Notes: generated by a model not told the origin, from the sequence alone. 64,000 nt of DNA from Allosaccharopolyspora coralli (GCF_009664835.1 NZ_CP045929.1:3906001-3970000); one strand, 5' to 3'; shown: positions 34,950 through 44,492, numbered from the stretch's first letter. A program made the numbers and translations.

Positions 34950-36299
34950 TCAGCCAGTGAGCCTGTCCTTACCGAAACCGTGCATCGAGGCGTCGAGCAC
35001 CTGCACGGTGTGAGCCATCGGCATCTGTTCGCCGCGCCGTTCGAGCGCGGTACGGATCTGCATGGAACATCCGGGATTGGCGGTCACGAGCAGCTCGGCG
35101 CGAGTCTTGGCGACGTTGGCAGCCTTGCGGTCGCCAAGTTCCTCCGCCGCGACGGGCTGGAGCAGGTTGTAGATTCCCGCGGACCCGCAGCAGAGTTCGC
35201 CGCGTTCGATCTCGCGGATCGTCAGTTCGGGGATCTGCCGGAGCAGTTCTCTGGGTTGGCTTCGGATTCCCTGGCCGTGGCTGAGATGACACGCGTCGTG
35301 GTAGGCCACTTCGACGGGCAGCGGTTGTCGTGGCGCGACGGGCCCGAGTTCGGTCAGGAGTTCACTGACGTCCCGCACCCGCTGGGAGAAGTGTTCCGCA
35401 CGTTCGGCGTACTCCGGATAGTCCTGCAACAGTCGCGGATATTCCTTGAGTGTGGAGCCACATCCGGCGGAGTTGATGACGACGTAGTCCACATCGGCGT
35501 CGGCGAAGGTGTCGAGCAGCGACTTGGCGAAACGGATCGCTTCCGGCTCCCGGCCGGAGTGTTCGCTGAGTGCGCCGCAACAGCCTTGTGCCTCAGGGAT
35601 GACGACGTCGCAGCCTTCGGACGCGAGCACTCGCGCGGTCGCGGCATTGACGTCCGGGAAGAACGCGCTCTGCACGCACCCGGTGACCATCCCCACGACG
35701 GCCCGTCGTTCCCGCCGCGCGGTGACTCGTCTCGGCAGCACGGGCGCGCGTTCGATGGGCGGCGCGAGCGACTCCATCACCTGCAGATTCTTCGGCATCT
35801 TGCCCATGAGTCTGCTCGCGCGGAGTCGTTCGGCGAGCCCCGACTTCTGATACACGGCCAGGGGGCCGCGCAACAGGCGGAGCCGCTTCGGGTGCGGGAA
35901 CAAGGAGAAGATCAAGGAGCGCAGCAGCTTTTCCGAACGACTGCGTTCGTGGCGGCGTTCGACCTGCGCCCGTGTCTCGCTGATGAGCGTGCCGTACTGC
36001 ACGCCGGAGGGACATGCGGTCACGCAGGCCATGCAGCCGAGGCAGTTGTCGAAGTGTTCGACCATGCTCTCGCTCAGCGGTTCGCCGTCGAGCCCGGCCT
36101 GCATGAGGTGGATGCGTCCGCGAGGCGAGTCCATCTCCTCGCCCCAGAGGTCGTAGGTGGGGCACGCGGGAAGACAGAATCCACAGTGGACGCAATCGTC
36201 GACCAGATCGCGCTGTGGCGGATGCAGCAGGTCGAAAGCTTCCTGCTGTCCGTGACTGTGCTCCGCCGGTTGCCCGGGGCGAACAGCCTCGTCGGTCAT
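34950..36299 (-). CDS. glcF: Glycolate/lactate oxidase iron-sulfur subunit (GlcF-like)
   Basis: The 449-residue protein has two [4Fe-4S] motifs, CVHCGFCLPACPTY (about residue 35-48) and CLGCMACVTACPSG (about 87-100). Two CCG domains follow, with GCCGALSEHSG and ELCCGSAGIYN that bind further redox centres. It passes electrons from the flavin subunits to the respiratory chain. The ATG at 36299 overlaps the glcE stop (TGATG). D, E and F thus form one coupled operon for oxidation of glycolate, D-lactate or another 2-hydroxy acid. Confidence 0.9.
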   Translation of the reverse strand: MTDEAVRPGQPAEHSHGQQEAFDLLHPPQRDLVDDCVHCGFCLPACPTYDLWGEEMDSPRGRIHLMQAGLDGEPLSESMVEHFDNCLGCMACVTACPSGVQYGTLISETRAQVERRHERSRSEKLLRSLIFSLFPHPKRLRLLRGPLAVYQKSGLAERLRASRLMGKMPKNLQVMESLAPPIERAPVLPRRVTARRERRAVVGMVTGCVQSAFFPDVNAATARVLASEGCDVVIPEAQGCCGALSEHSGREPEAIRFAKSLLDTFADADVDYVVINSAGCGSTLKEYPRLLQDYPEYAERAEHFSQRVRDVSELLTELGPVAPRQPLPVEVAYHDACHLSHGQGIRSQPRELLRQIPELTIREIERGELCCGSAGIYNLLQPVAAEELGDRKAANVAKTRAELLVTANPGCSMQIRTALERRGEQMPMAHTVQVLDASMHGFGKDRLTG

Positions 36300-37582
36300 C
36301 AGATCCCTCCCACGAAACGCCCCGGAGCGAGACGATGTTCCGGGTCGAACTGCGCTTTGGTGTTCTTGAGCAGGGTGAGCACGCCGGACGGAACGGGACC
36401 CCACGGATCGACCGTCGCGGTCACGGCGCGCGGCGCACGGACGATCACGGTGTTCTCGCCGGGAGCGGCGGTGACGGTGCGCAGGGCGGAGACCAGCTCG
36501 GCCACCGCGTCGGGGTCGGTACCCGCCGGAATGCCACCGTCGAGCACGCCGACCCCTGCCGCGCCGCGTAAGGACAGTTTCACGCCGGACCGTTGCGCCG
36601 CTTCGGAAGCGCGACTGATGACGCCCGGAATCGATGCGGGCCGGACCGTCAATCGCAAGCCGATGTCATCTCCGGTCCCGTGTGGATAGTGTCCCCACCA
36701 CGCGGGCGGATCGTCGTGAACGTCGACGTTTGTGCCCGTTTCCCCGCCGACGAGTTCGGAGAGGGTGAGCGCTCGCTCATGGGTGGCATCGGCACGTCCC
36801 TCGAGCTGCGCACACACCGTTGTGCGCCCGTCGAGAGTGCGGTCGAGTTCCACCGCTGTGGGCATCGCCTGAGTGCGCTTGAACGCACGGAGCACGGCGT
36901 CGAGCATCGCCGGTTCGTCGGCGTCGACCGAGATCCACCGTCGCTCGGCGGCCAACGGATGCAGCCGGAAGATCGTTTCGGTGATGACGCCGAGAGTTCC
37001 GTACGATCCACTGTAGAGCTTGCCGAGGTCGTAGCCGGCGACGTTCTTGACGACCTTGCCTCCAGCCCGAGTGACGACACCGTCCGGGCGGACGACGGTG
37101 ATTCCGATGAGCAAGTCTCGAACCGTGCCGTGGAGATGTCTGCTCGGCCCTGCCGCGCCGGTGGCGACGATGCCGCCGAGAGTCGCATTCGGCAATGGAT
37201 GCTCGATCGACAGTTGCTGTCCGGACTGGGCGACCTGCTCCTGCACACGCCGCAGGGAGGTCCCTGCTTTCGCGTGCACGACGAGGTCACCGGCGGCGTG
37301 TTCGACGATCCCGTCGGCGGCGGAGAGATCCACCAGCAGATCGACCTCGCGCGGCGGAGCGCCCCAGTCGAGTTTGCTACCGGAACCGGTGGCCACGACC
37401 CGGAGTTCGTGTTCGGCCGCCACTCGCATCGCGGCCGACACCTGTTCCGTTCCGTCCACTGTCGCCACCCAACTCGGAGCGGCACCGCCGACGCTGTCGG
37501 TCTCGGCTGCGGCGCGAACGCGGTCCGTCCCGAGTGCGGCGCCGAGTGCATCCGGCACGGAGTTCTTCGTCGGAAGGGCCAT
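36299..37582 (-). CDS. glcE: FAD-binding subunit, GlcE-like
   Basis: The 427-residue FAD-binding oxidoreductase has the PCMH-type fold (LRVVATGSGSKLDWGAPPRE, HPLPNATLGGIVATGAAGPS, VVKNVAGYDLGKLYSGSYGT). It is shorter than GlcD and lacks its large C-terminal domain, as usual for GlcE. The start at 37582 overlaps the glcD stop by one base (TGATG) and the end overlaps glcF likewise. A much longer frame running to 39169 is an artefact of the overlapping gene. The substrate is probably a 2-hydroxy acid. Confidence 0.9.
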   Translation of the reverse strand: MALPTKNSVPDALGAALGTDRVRAAAETDSVGGAAPSWVATVDGTEQVSAAMRVAAEHELRVVATGSGSKLDWGAPPREVDLLVDLSAADGIVEHAAGDLVVHAKAGTSLRRVQEQVAQSGQQLSIEHPLPNATLGGIVATGAAGPSRHLHGTVRDLLIGITVVRPDGVVTRAGGKVVKNVAGYDLGKLYSGSYGTLGVITETIFRLHPLAAERRWISVDADEPAMLDAVLRAFKRTQAMPTAVELDRTLDGRTTVCAQLEGRADATHERALTLSELVGGETGTNVDVHDDPPAWWGHYPHGTGDDIGLRLTVRPASIPGVISRASEAAQRSGVKLSLRGAAGVGVLDGGIPAGTDPDAVAELVSALRTVTAAPGENTVIVRAPRAVTATVDPWGPVPSGVLTLLKNTKAQFDPEHRLAPGRFVGGI

Positions 37583-39063
37583 CAGAACTGGTCCGCCAAT
37601 CCTGCCTCGGTGAGCGGGTGCACGCCTCGGCGCGGGCCGGGCACCTCGCCGCACAGTCGGGGTGTCGGGAAGAGCTTGCCGGGGTTGCAGAGTCCGCGCG
37701 GGTCGAAGGCGCAGCGCACTCGTTGCATGGTGTCCAGGTCTTCGTCGGTGAACATCCGGCCCATGTACCGGACCTTGTCGGCTCCCACGCCGTGTTCGCC
37801 GGTGATGGAACCGCCCTGTTCGATGCACAGGTCGAGAATCGCGCCGGAAACCTGTTCGGCTCGCTGTTCGGCACCGTCCTCGGAGTCGTCGAAAAGGACG
37901 AGCGGGTGCAGATTGCCGTCGCCCGCATGGAAAACGTTGGCCACGCGGACGCCGGAGTCGGCCGAGAGCCGGGCGATCCGGCTGAGAACTTCCGGCAGAG
38001 AGGTTCGGGGAATCACGCCGTCCTGCACGATGTAGGCGGGGCTGATCCGGCCGACCGCGGCGAAAGCGGACTTGCGCCCCTTCCAGATCATCGCGCGTTC
38101 GTGGTCGTCGGCGGCGACGCGGATCTCGAAGGCTCCGTGGTCGCCGCAGTGGCGTTCGACCTCGGCAAAGGTGTGTTCGACTTCGGTGGCGGGTCCGTCG
38201 AGTTCGATGACGAGGACCGCTCCCGCTCCGTGCGGGTATCCACACTGGACGGCTTGTTCGGCGGCCTCGATGGACAGCGCGTCCATCATCTCGATCGCGG
38301 CAGGGGTGACGCCCGCAGAGATGATCGCGGAGACCGCGCCGCCCGCCTCGTCCGTCGACGGGAATCCGGCCAGGAGTGTCTGCACCGTTTCGGGCTTGCG
38401 CAGGAGTCGCACGGTGATACTGGTGACGACACCGAGCGTGCCTTCGCTCCCGACGAACGCGCCGAGCAGGTCGTAGCCGGGTGTTCCCGCGTGCAGTTCC
38501 ACCAACTCGCCGTCGGGGGTGACGACGTCGACGGCGAGGATGTGGTTGCTGGTGAAGCCGTACTTGAGGCAGTGCGCACCACCCGAGTTCTCGGCGACGT
38601 TGCCGCCGACCGAGCACACCTGCTGACTCGACGGGTCCGGGGCAAAGTAGTAGCCGTCGGAGGCGACCGCCTTGCTGACGTCCAGGTTGATGACGCCGGG
38701 TTGGACGACCGCGCGTTCGTTGGCCAGGTCGATGTCGAGAATGCTGCGCATCTTCGACGTCACGATGAGCACGCCTTCGGCATGCGGCAGCGCGCCGCCC
38801 GACAGGCCCGTGCCCGATCCCCTGGCGACGAAGGGCACGCCCGCGTCGGCGCAGGCTGTGACCACGGCACGCACCTGCGCGGTGGTTTCGGGCAGAACGA
38901 CCAGAGCGGGGACAACCTTGTAGCTGGCGAGTCCGTCGCACTCGTAGGTGCGGCGCTGTTGCGGGTCGGTGATCACGCACTCCGGCGCGAGGACCTCGTG
39001 ACAACGCTCGACCACGCCGGCGATCTGCGGCGCGGCCACGGCCTCGGGGCTTGCCGACTGCAT
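37582..39063 (-). CDS. glcD: FAD-linked 2-hydroxy-acid oxidase, GlcD-like
   Basis: The 493-residue protein has the FAD-binding PCMH domain (VPFVARGSGTGLSGGALPHA, NVAENSGGAHCLKYGFTSNH, GSEGTLGVVTSI). The C-terminal cap carries VFHAGDGNLHPLV and ITGEHGVGADKV, which hold metal and substrate ligands. It oxidises glycolate, D-lactate or a related acid, with E and F. AGGAGG lies 7 bases before the ATG at 39063, and an upstream in-frame ATG adds 26 unlikely residues. No regulator is adjacent. Confidence 0.9.
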   Translation of the reverse strand: MQSASPEAVAAPQIAGVVERCHEVLAPECVITDPQQRRTYECDGLASYKVVPALVVLPETTAQVRAVVTACADAGVPFVARGSGTGLSGGALPHAEGVLIVTSKMRSILDIDLANERAVVQPGVINLDVSKAVASDGYYFAPDPSSQQVCSVGGNVAENSGGAHCLKYGFTSNHILAVDVVTPDGELVELHAGTPGYDLLGAFVGSEGTLGVVTSITVRLLRKPETVQTLLAGFPSTDEAGGAVSAIISAGVTPAAIEMMDALSIEAAEQAVQCGYPHGAGAVLVIELDGPATEVEHTFAEVERHCGDHGAFEIRVAADDHERAMIWKGRKSAFAAVGRISPAYIVQDGVIPRTSLPEVLSRIARLSADSGVRVANVFHAGDGNLHPLVLFDDSEDGAEQRAEQVSGAILDLCIEQGGSITGEHGVGADKVRYMGRMFTDEDLDTMQRVRCAFDPRGLCNPGKLFPTPRLCGEVPGPRRGVHPLTEAGLADQF

Positions 39064-39247
39064 GATGAGCCTCCTCACCACGAGTTCCGGAGTACGAAAC
39101 CCGCTCTCCGTCAGACGGAACGATAGGAGATCGAGCCACATAGATACAAGGGGTCGACAACCCGCACATTCGCCGTCGAGAGTGTCCTACAGCACATTCT
39201 CCGAAGGTGTCGAGGTTACCGTTTCGTCCTCGCGAGCGGCGTCCGAG

Positions 39248-40390
39248 TCAGCCCGTCGCGACGAGCGCCGGAACGAGTTGTTCAGCAGCGGTGAGCGAAC
39301 CGTGGTGGCCGCGTAGCGACGACTCCATGGGCTCGGCGACCGAACGGACGATGCCGGAGTCGCGCATGACCACCAGGACGTCACCGATGCGTTTCCGCAC
39401 GTCGCCGGGTACAGCCGAACCGAACCAGCCTTCGTCGATCGCCTGCTCCCGGCTGAGCACGAGACCGCCATCGCCCACCGTGGCCGACCATGCCGCGAGC
39501 ACGTCGTCGTGCGCTCCGTCCTCGCTGTAGACCTGACGCGAACGGACCTCTCCGCCGATGAGCCGAACGCCCGCCTGCAACACCGGGTCCGTGTCCGCGT
39601 CGAGCACGGCCGCCGGGTCGAGTTTCACCATTCCGTGGTCGGCGACCACGACCAGAGCCGAGGAGGGCGGCATTCGGTCCGCGATCATCTCGACCAACCG
39701 GTCGATCTGCCGGAGCTGGAACCGCCACGGCATCGAGCCCGGCCCGTGCACGTGCCCGAGCAGGTCGAGGTCACCGTGGTAGGCGTAGCACAGCGTCGGC
39801 CCGCTGCCGGTGAGTGCGTCCACCACGCCGGAGGCGAGATCCCCGAAAGCGTTGACGCCGTGGAAGTGCGCGCCGCGAAAGGCCGCCCGCGTCAAGCCCG
39901 TGTCGCGGAATTCGCGCGGGACGACGAGCCGGACGTCGACCCCCTTGCCGGCGGCACGTTCCATCACCGTCTGTTCCGGCTGCGCCGTTTCCGGCGGCCA
40001 CGAATCCAGGAGGCTCTGTCGTTCGTGCGGCGGGCCGCTCGTGGACCAGGACAGCGGCCGGAACAACGTTCCCGACGGCTCGGCGAAGGTGTACCCGACG
40101 ATGCCGTGAGCTCCGGCGCACGTGCCGGTGCCGAGCGTCGTCAGGCTCGTGGCGGTGGTCGTCGGGAACCCGGCCGTGAGCGGCCGTCCCTCGAGCAACG
40201 ACGCGAGGAAGGGAGCCTCGGAGGCGTGCTCGTCGAGCAGTGTCCATCCGAGTCCGTCGACGAGCAGTACCGCGATCGCCCGGCAGGGCGGGAACCCGAG
40301 TGTCGTGTCGGCACCACCGACCGCCGCCAGTGCCGCGGGTAGCACGTCGGCCAGGGACCGGCCGGGGTTCGGGGCGACGATCCAGGTCAT
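39248..40390 (-). CDS. Nucleotide pyrophosphatase/phosphodiesterase, alkaline phosphatase superfamily
   Basis: The 380-residue protein shows the two-metal phosphodiesterase pattern: VLLVDGLGW (Asp), FPTTTATSLTTLGTG (nucleophile Thr), YHGDLDLLGHVHG (Asp, His) and VVVADHGMV (Asp-His). A late GHHGSLT adds the last His. No signal peptide is visible, so it is probably cytoplasmic. The substrate may be a nucleotide or phospholipid-like phosphodiester. Homologues are widespread in actinobacteria as single genes. A 56-bp palindrome lies 38 bases upstream of its start. Confidence 0.85.
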   Translation of the reverse strand: MTWIVAPNPGRSLADVLPAALAAVGGADTTLGFPPCRAIAVLLVDGLGWTLLDEHASEAPFLASLLEGRPLTAGFPTTTATSLTTLGTGTCAGAHGIVGYTFAEPSGTLFRPLSWSTSGPPHERQSLLDSWPPETAQPEQTVMERAAGKGVDVRLVVPREFRDTGLTRAAFRGAHFHGVNAFGDLASGVVDALTGSGPTLCYAYHGDLDLLGHVHGPGSMPWRFQLRQIDRLVEMIADRMPPSSALVVVADHGMVKLDPAAVLDADTDPVLQAGVRLIGGEVRSRQVYSEDGAHDDVLAAWSATVGDGGLVLSREQAIDEGWFGSAVPGDVRKRIGDVLVVMRDSGIVRSVAEPMESSLRGHHGSLTAAEQLVPALVATG

Positions 40391-40428
40391 GAACTCACCC
40401 TCACCCCCGGCGCCCGGGAGTTCAACCG

Positions 40429-40484
40429 GTGACAGGATGGGAACTTTCCTGTCACCGGTGACAGGAAAGTTCCCATCCTGTCAG
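40429..40484. repeat. 56-bp palindrome family, full copy
   Basis: GTGACAGGATGGGAAC is matched by GTTCCCATCCTGTCA, so the GATG variant is on both arms. The centre is a CG pair. It lies between the phosphodiesterase start and the end of the acyl-CoA dehydrogenase gene, 18 bases from the latter. Confidence 0.92.
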
Positions 40485-40501
40485 CCCGCCCTCGCCGCAG
40501 G

Positions 40502-41644
40502 TCAGAAGCCGAGGGAGCGGCCGATGATCTCCTTCATGATCTCGGTGGTGCCGCCGTAGAGGGTCTGCACGCGCGAGTCCAGGTAGGCCTTCGCGACGGG
40601 ATACTCGGTCATGTAGCCGTAGCCGCCGTGCAGTTGCAGGCAGCGGTCCACGACCCGCTTGTTCATCTCGCTGAGCCACCACTTCGCCATCGCCGCCTCC
40701 GGTACCGACAGCTCGCCGCGCAGGTGTTCGCTCACGCACCGGTCCACGAACACCCGGCCGATCTGGACCTCGGTCTCCATTTCGGCGATTTCGAAGCGCG
40801 TGTTCTGGAACTTGCCGATCGGGCGGCCGAACGCGGTGCGTTCACGGCAGTAGTCCTTGGTCAACGACAGGACCTTCTCGGCGCTCGCCGCGGATGCGAC
40901 GGCGATCGACAACCGCTCCTGCGGGAGGTTCTGCATCAGGTAGATGAAGCCCTGCCCTTCCTCACCGAGCAGGTTCTCGGCGGGCACCCGCACGTCGTCG
41001 AAGTACAACTCGGCGGTGTCCTGGGATTTCTGCCCGATCTTGTCGAGGTTGCGGCCGCGTTCGAAGCCCGGCGTGCCCCGTTCGACGACGATGAGGCTGA
41101 TCCCTTCGTGCCCGGCATCGGGGTCGGTGCGGGCGACGACGATGACGAGGTCGGCGAGAATGCCGTTGCTGATGAACGTCTTCTGCCCGTTGAGCACGTA
41201 GTTCTCGCCCTCGCGGACGGCGGTGGTGCGGATGCCCTGCAGGTCGCTGCCCGCGCCGGGTTCGGTCATCGCGATCGCGGTGATCGTCTCGCCGGAACAG
41301 AAGCCGGGCAGCCACCGCTGCTTCTGTTCCTCGGTCGCCAACGACTGCAGGTAGGTCAGGTTGATGTCGTTGTGCACCGGGGCGCCCCAGCCGCTGACGC
41401 CGCCTGCCACGAGTTCCTCGTCGAGGACGACGTTGAAGCGGAAGTCGTCGACACCACCGCCGCCGTAGCGTTCGTCGACGGCCATGCCGAGAAGTCCCTG
41501 TGCACCCGCCGCCCGCCAGGCGTCACGGCTGACGACACCGGCTTGTTCCCACTCGTCCACGTGGGGCACGAGTTCCTTCGCGACGAACGTGCGCGCCGTT
41601 TCCCGGAACGCTTCGTGCTCGCTGTCGAACAGGTCCCTGCGCAT
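40502..41644 (-). CDS. Acyl-CoA dehydrogenase
   Basis: The 380-residue flavoenzyme has the family motifs AIAMTEPGAGSDLQGI (about residue 125) and QLHGGYGYMTEYPVAKAYLD, and ends LYGGTTEIMKEIIGRSLGF. The usual YEGT glutamate is Gly here, as in long-chain-type members whose catalytic base sits elsewhere. It oxidises an acyl-CoA to its enoyl-CoA. The ATG at 41644 is used, although a GTG at 41653 overlaps the upstream stop (GTGA) and is also reasonable. Its partner CaiB-like gene is directly upstream, so a dedicated acyl-CoA pathway is likely. Confidence 0.9.
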   Translation of the reverse strand: MRRDLFDSEHEAFRETARTFVAKELVPHVDEWEQAGVVSRDAWRAAGAQGLLGMAVDERYGGGGVDDFRFNVVLDEELVAGGVSGWGAPVHNDINLTYLQSLATEEQKQRWLPGFCSGETITAIAMTEPGAGSDLQGIRTTAVREGENYVLNGQKTFISNGILADLVIVVARTDPDAGHEGISLIVVERGTPGFERGRNLDKIGQKSQDTAELYFDDVRVPAENLLGEEGQGFIYLMQNLPQERLSIAVASAASAEKVLSLTKDYCRERTAFGRPIGKFQNTRFEIAEMETEVQIGRVFVDRCVSEHLRGELSVPEAAMAKWWLSEMNKRVVDRCLQLHGGYGYMTEYPVAKAYLDSRVQTLYGGTTEIMKEIIGRSLGF

Positions 41645-41649
41645 CGGGC

Positions 41650-42783
41650 TCACGTGTCCTTTCCGTTCTCGGTTCCCCACTCGACGGCCACAGCGTCGAG
41701 ATCCTGGACTGCGTTCGGCACTGGGCCCGGTGCGGGCACCGCAGTGCGGGAGAAACGAGGTGCGGGCGCGGGTTGCACGGTCCCGTCGTGGTCGACGAAC
41801 GTCCCCCGTTCCGCCATGTGCGGGTGGTCGGGCGCCTCGGCGAGCGACAGCACCGGGGCCACGCACGCCTCCGTCCCCTCGAACAGCCGGGTCCACTCGT
41901 CGCGAGTTCGTTCGGCGAACCGTTTGCCCAGCACGTCGCGGAGTACGGGCCAGGTCGAGGGATCGGCCCGGTCCGGAACCTCGTCCTCGATGTCCAGCAC
42001 CCGCAGGAGTTCCGCGTAGAACTGCGGTTCCAGAGCCCCGACCGCCATGTGTCCGCCGTCGGACGTTTCGTAGACGTCGTAGAAGGGCGCACCGGTATCG
42101 AGCAGGTTGCTGCCGCGTTCCGGTTTCCAGCCGCCGGAAGCGAGCATGCCGTAGATCATCGTCCCGAGATGCGCGGAACCGTCCACGATGGACGCGTCGA
42201 CGACCTGACCCCGGCCGCTGGAGCGCGCCTCGAACACTGCCGCGAGGAGTCCGACCGCGAGGTACAACGAGCCGCCGCCGAAATCGCCGACGAGGTTCAG
42301 CGGCACTTGCGGGGGCCCGTCCTTGCGCCCGATCGCGTGCAGCATCCCGGTCAGGGCGACGTAGTCGATGTCGTGCCCTGCCGTGTGGGCGAGCGGCCCG
42401 TCCTGTCCCCAGCCGGTCATCCGGCCGTACACCAAGCGGGGATTCACCCTGGCGCACTCGTCGGGTCCGATACCGAGCCGTTCGGCGACCCCTGGCCGGA
42501 ATCCCTCGACGAGCACGTCGGCGGTCTCGACGGCCCGCAGCAACGCCGCGATGCCCGCGGGATCCTTCAGGTCGACCTCGACGGCCCGTTTCCCCCGGTT
42601 GACGACGTCGTCCTGCGCATGTCCACCTCCCCCGCCGGGGCGACCGACACGGACGACGTCGGCTCCGAGATCGGCGAGCAGCATCGCGCAGAACGGTGCC
42701 GGCCCGAGACCCGCGAGTTCGACGACGCGCAACCCGGCGAGGGGGCCTCGCGGCGTCGTCCGCTGTTGATCGATGTCCGACAC
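41650..42783 (-). CDS. CaiB/BaiF family CoA transferase (or alpha-methylacyl-CoA racemase)
   Basis: The 377-residue protein has the type III CoA-transferase fold (LRVVELAGLGPAPFCAMLLA, then LGADVVRVGRPG). The region GHDIDYVALTGMLHAI is close to the residues shared by alpha-methylacyl-CoA racemases, and NLVGDFGGGSLYLAVGLLA follows. It either transfers CoA to an acid or racemises 2-methylacyl-CoA before oxidation. It overlaps or nearly abuts the acyl-CoA dehydrogenase and diverges from a MerR regulator that probably controls both genes. Confidence 0.88.
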   Translation of the reverse strand: MSDIDQQRTTPRGPLAGLRVVELAGLGPAPFCAMLLADLGADVVRVGRPGGGGGHAQDDVVNRGKRAVEVDLKDPAGIAALLRAVETADVLVEGFRPGVAERLGIGPDECARVNPRLVYGRMTGWGQDGPLAHTAGHDIDYVALTGMLHAIGRKDGPPQVPLNLVGDFGGGSLYLAVGLLAAVFEARSSGRGQVVDASIVDGSAHLGTMIYGMLASGGWKPERGSNLLDTGAPFYDVYETSDGGHMAVGALEPQFYAELLRVLDIEDEVPDRADPSTWPVLRDVLGKRFAERTRDEWTRLFEGTEACVAPVLSLAEAPDHPHMAERGTFVDHDGTVQPAPAPRFSRTAVPAPGPVPNAVQDLDAVAVEWGTENGKDT

Positions 42784-42821
42784 GCGCGCACCCTCTTCCG
42801 GAGCTGTTCACGACTCTCTTA

Positions 42822-42842
42822 GTGTTACACTTTTGGTGTCAC
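42822..42842. promoter_or_regulatory. Operator-like GTGTTACAC/GTGTCAC pair
   Basis: GTGTTACAC (42822-42830) and GTGTCAC (42836-42842) are two short dyads between the divergent CaiB and MerR genes, 26 bases before the latter's ATG. They may bind the MerR protein. Confidence 0.4.
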
Positions 42843-42867
42843 AGTGGTCAAGGAGTATTGTGCCCCC

Positions 42868-43587
42868 ATGCTCGGCACAGCGGACGAAGAGCTCACCGTC
42901 GACGAACTGGCGGCGCGCGCGGGAGTCACCGTGCGCACCGTGCGCTTCTACGCCTCACGCGGACTCCTCCCCCCGCCGCGACTGCGCGGCCGGCTCGGCC
43001 TCTACGGCACCGACCATCTCGGGCGGCTCGAGCTGATCCGTGAGCTGCAGACCCTTGGGTTCACCCTCTCGGCGATCGAACGCCACCTCGAACGGATCCC
43101 CGACGACGCCACCGCCGAGGACCTCGCCCTGCACCGTGCGCTGCTCGCCCCGTGGACGACGGAGCACAGCGAGGACCTCACCCGGCACGAGATCGACCAG
43201 CGCGTCGGCAGACACCTCGACGACGAGGTCATCGAGCAACTCGTCTCGCTCGGCATCCTGCACCGCATCGAAACGGACAGCGAGCGGCTGCGGCTGCCGA
43301 GCCCGGCGATGCTCACGATCGGAGTGCAGGTGGTGGATCTCGGCGTTCCGAAGGACATGCTCCAGGAAGCCGATTCGATCGTGCGGGCACACACTCAGCA
43401 GATCGCCGTCGAGCTCCAGGACCTCTTCTCCCGCAAGGTGCTGCGTCCTTATCTGGACAGCGAACGCACCGATCAGGAGCGGGACCGGGTTCGGGCGCTG
43501 ACCGACCAGTTGGCGCCACTGACGATCCAGGTGCTCGTCCACGGGTTCCAGCACGCGGTCAACGACGTGATCCGCGACCGGGTCTGA
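42868..43587 (+). CDS. MerR-family regulator
   Basis: The 239-residue protein has the MerR winged helix at the N terminus (LTVDELAARAGVTVRTVRFY, ASRGLLPPPRLRGRLGLYGT) and the dimer helix (ELQTLGFTLSAIERHLERIP). A long helical C-terminal domain of about 130 residues has no cysteine metal site, so it senses an organic ligand rather than a metal. AAGGAG lies 12 bases before the ATG at 42868, and a GTG at 42844 is an alternative. It is divergent from the CaiB/acyl-CoA dehydrogenase unit. Confidence 0.85.
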   Translation: MLGTADEELTVDELAARAGVTVRTVRFYASRGLLPPPRLRGRLGLYGTDHLGRLELIRELQTLGFTLSAIERHLERIPDDATAEDLALHRALLAPWTTEHSEDLTRHEIDQRVGRHLDDEVIEQLVSLGILHRIETDSERLRLPSPAMLTIGVQVVDLGVPKDMLQEADSIVRAHTQQIAVELQDLFSRKVLRPYLDSERTDQERDRVRALTDQLAPLTIQVLVHGFQHAVNDVIRDRV

Positions 43588-43865
43588 GCCGCCCGCTTCC
43601 CTCCCCAGTGGACACGATCGTCTCGGCTCCGACCGTCAGTCCGGCCGCCGGGACACATCGCGCACTTTCCTCCTTCGGATCAGATCAGCCCGGTCGAGGG
43701 ACTGACGCGCTGGCAGCACCGCGAACTCTGGTGACGATCAGTAATTACCCGCGAGTCGGGTGAACCTCGATCAAGTGATCTTGGCGCCAAGGGGAGGTGC
43801 TGGGCCCGTTCGTGCCGATACATCAGGGGACGACCACGTCTTGCCCACAAGGGAGGAACCTCTCG

Positions 43866-44276
43866 ATGTCCGCACACCGGTCCATCGGCGGCACCGTGCT
43901 CGCCGCAGCCGCCGTCGTCGGGGCCGCGCTCATCCCCGCCACCGCCCACGCCGGCCCGGCCGAGCCGGCCGAGCTCAGCGTGATGCACCTCAGCGTCACC
44001 AACCAGGCGAAGATCACCGAGTCCCGAAGCACCCTGCTCACTTGCGGGCCCGCAGGCGGGACCCACGCCAACGCCGCGCAAGCCTGTGCGGCGTTGGACG
44101 AGGCCGCAGGAAACTTCCAGGATCTGCAAGCGCAGAGCACGCAATGCCCGTTGATCTACGAGCCCGTCACCGTCACCGCCAAGGGGACGTGGAAGAACGC
44201 TCCGGTCGAGTTCACTCACGAGTTCGCGAACTCCTGCGTGCTGGCCGCGCAAACCGAAGGCGTGTACGACTTCTGA
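43866..44276 (+). CDS. Subtilisin inhibitor-like (SSI) secreted protein
   Basis: A 136-residue precursor has a signal peptide (HRSIGGTVLAAAAVVGAALI, cleaved near AHA-GP). The mature domain of about 105 residues has the SSI cysteine pattern: TLLTCGP/ACAALD and QCPLIYEPVTV/FANSCVLA. CPL|IYE aligns with the reactive loop of Streptomyces SSI (CPM|VYD), which would make the P1 residue leucine and favour chymotrypsin- or subtilisin-like targets. GGGAGG lies 9 bases upstream of the ATG at 43866. SSI proteins regulate secreted proteases and transglutaminase. Confidence 0.9.
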   Translation: MSAHRSIGGTVLAAAAVVGAALIPATAHAGPAEPAELSVMHLSVTNQAKITESRSTLLTCGPAGGTHANAAQACAALDEAAGNFQDLQAQSTQCPLIYEPVTVTAKGTWKNAPVEFTHEFANSCVLAAQTEGVYDF

Positions 44277-44280
44277 CAGG

Positions 44281-44492
44281 GCATTGGGGAACTGGCTCTT
44301 GTGCCCGTAGGGCACGCCTCATACGTGCCCAGCCTCGACAGGGTGAGGAGCTCCGGCGTTCGGAGTTCGTGCCTCGCAAGGCAGGGGTTCTCGCCGCGTA
44401 CGGCGTGGTACTCAAGAGGACTCCAACGCCGCGAGGCACGAACTGGGCGGCGGTACCGGACCACCCACCCAACTTCCACAACGCCTTCTGAG
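44281..44492. repeat. Repeat family B (about 210 bp), copy 1
   Basis: Blocks shared with 53113-53298 include GTGCCCGTAGGGCACGCCTC, AAGGCAGGGGTTCTCGCCGC and GGACCACCCACCCAA/GGGCCACCCACCCAA. Three short hairpins are visible: GTGCCC/GGGCAC, TGCCT/AGGCA and CGCCG/CGGCG. It starts a few bases after the SSI stop codon. No open frame suggests a protein. A non-autonomous mobile element or a structured RNA is possible. Confidence 0.7.

Noticed and set aside
36299-39169. A single 956-codon minus-strand frame
   Set aside because: Only its last 427 codons form GlcE. The upstream part lies over glcD in another frame and is Arg/Pro-rich, typical of antisense or shifted frames in high-GC DNA.
43760-44491. 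Plus-strand frame across the SSI gene into repeat B
   Set aside because: It is out of frame with the clear SSI protein and ends in the repeat. Its tail (VPRKAGVLAAYG) is just translated repeat.
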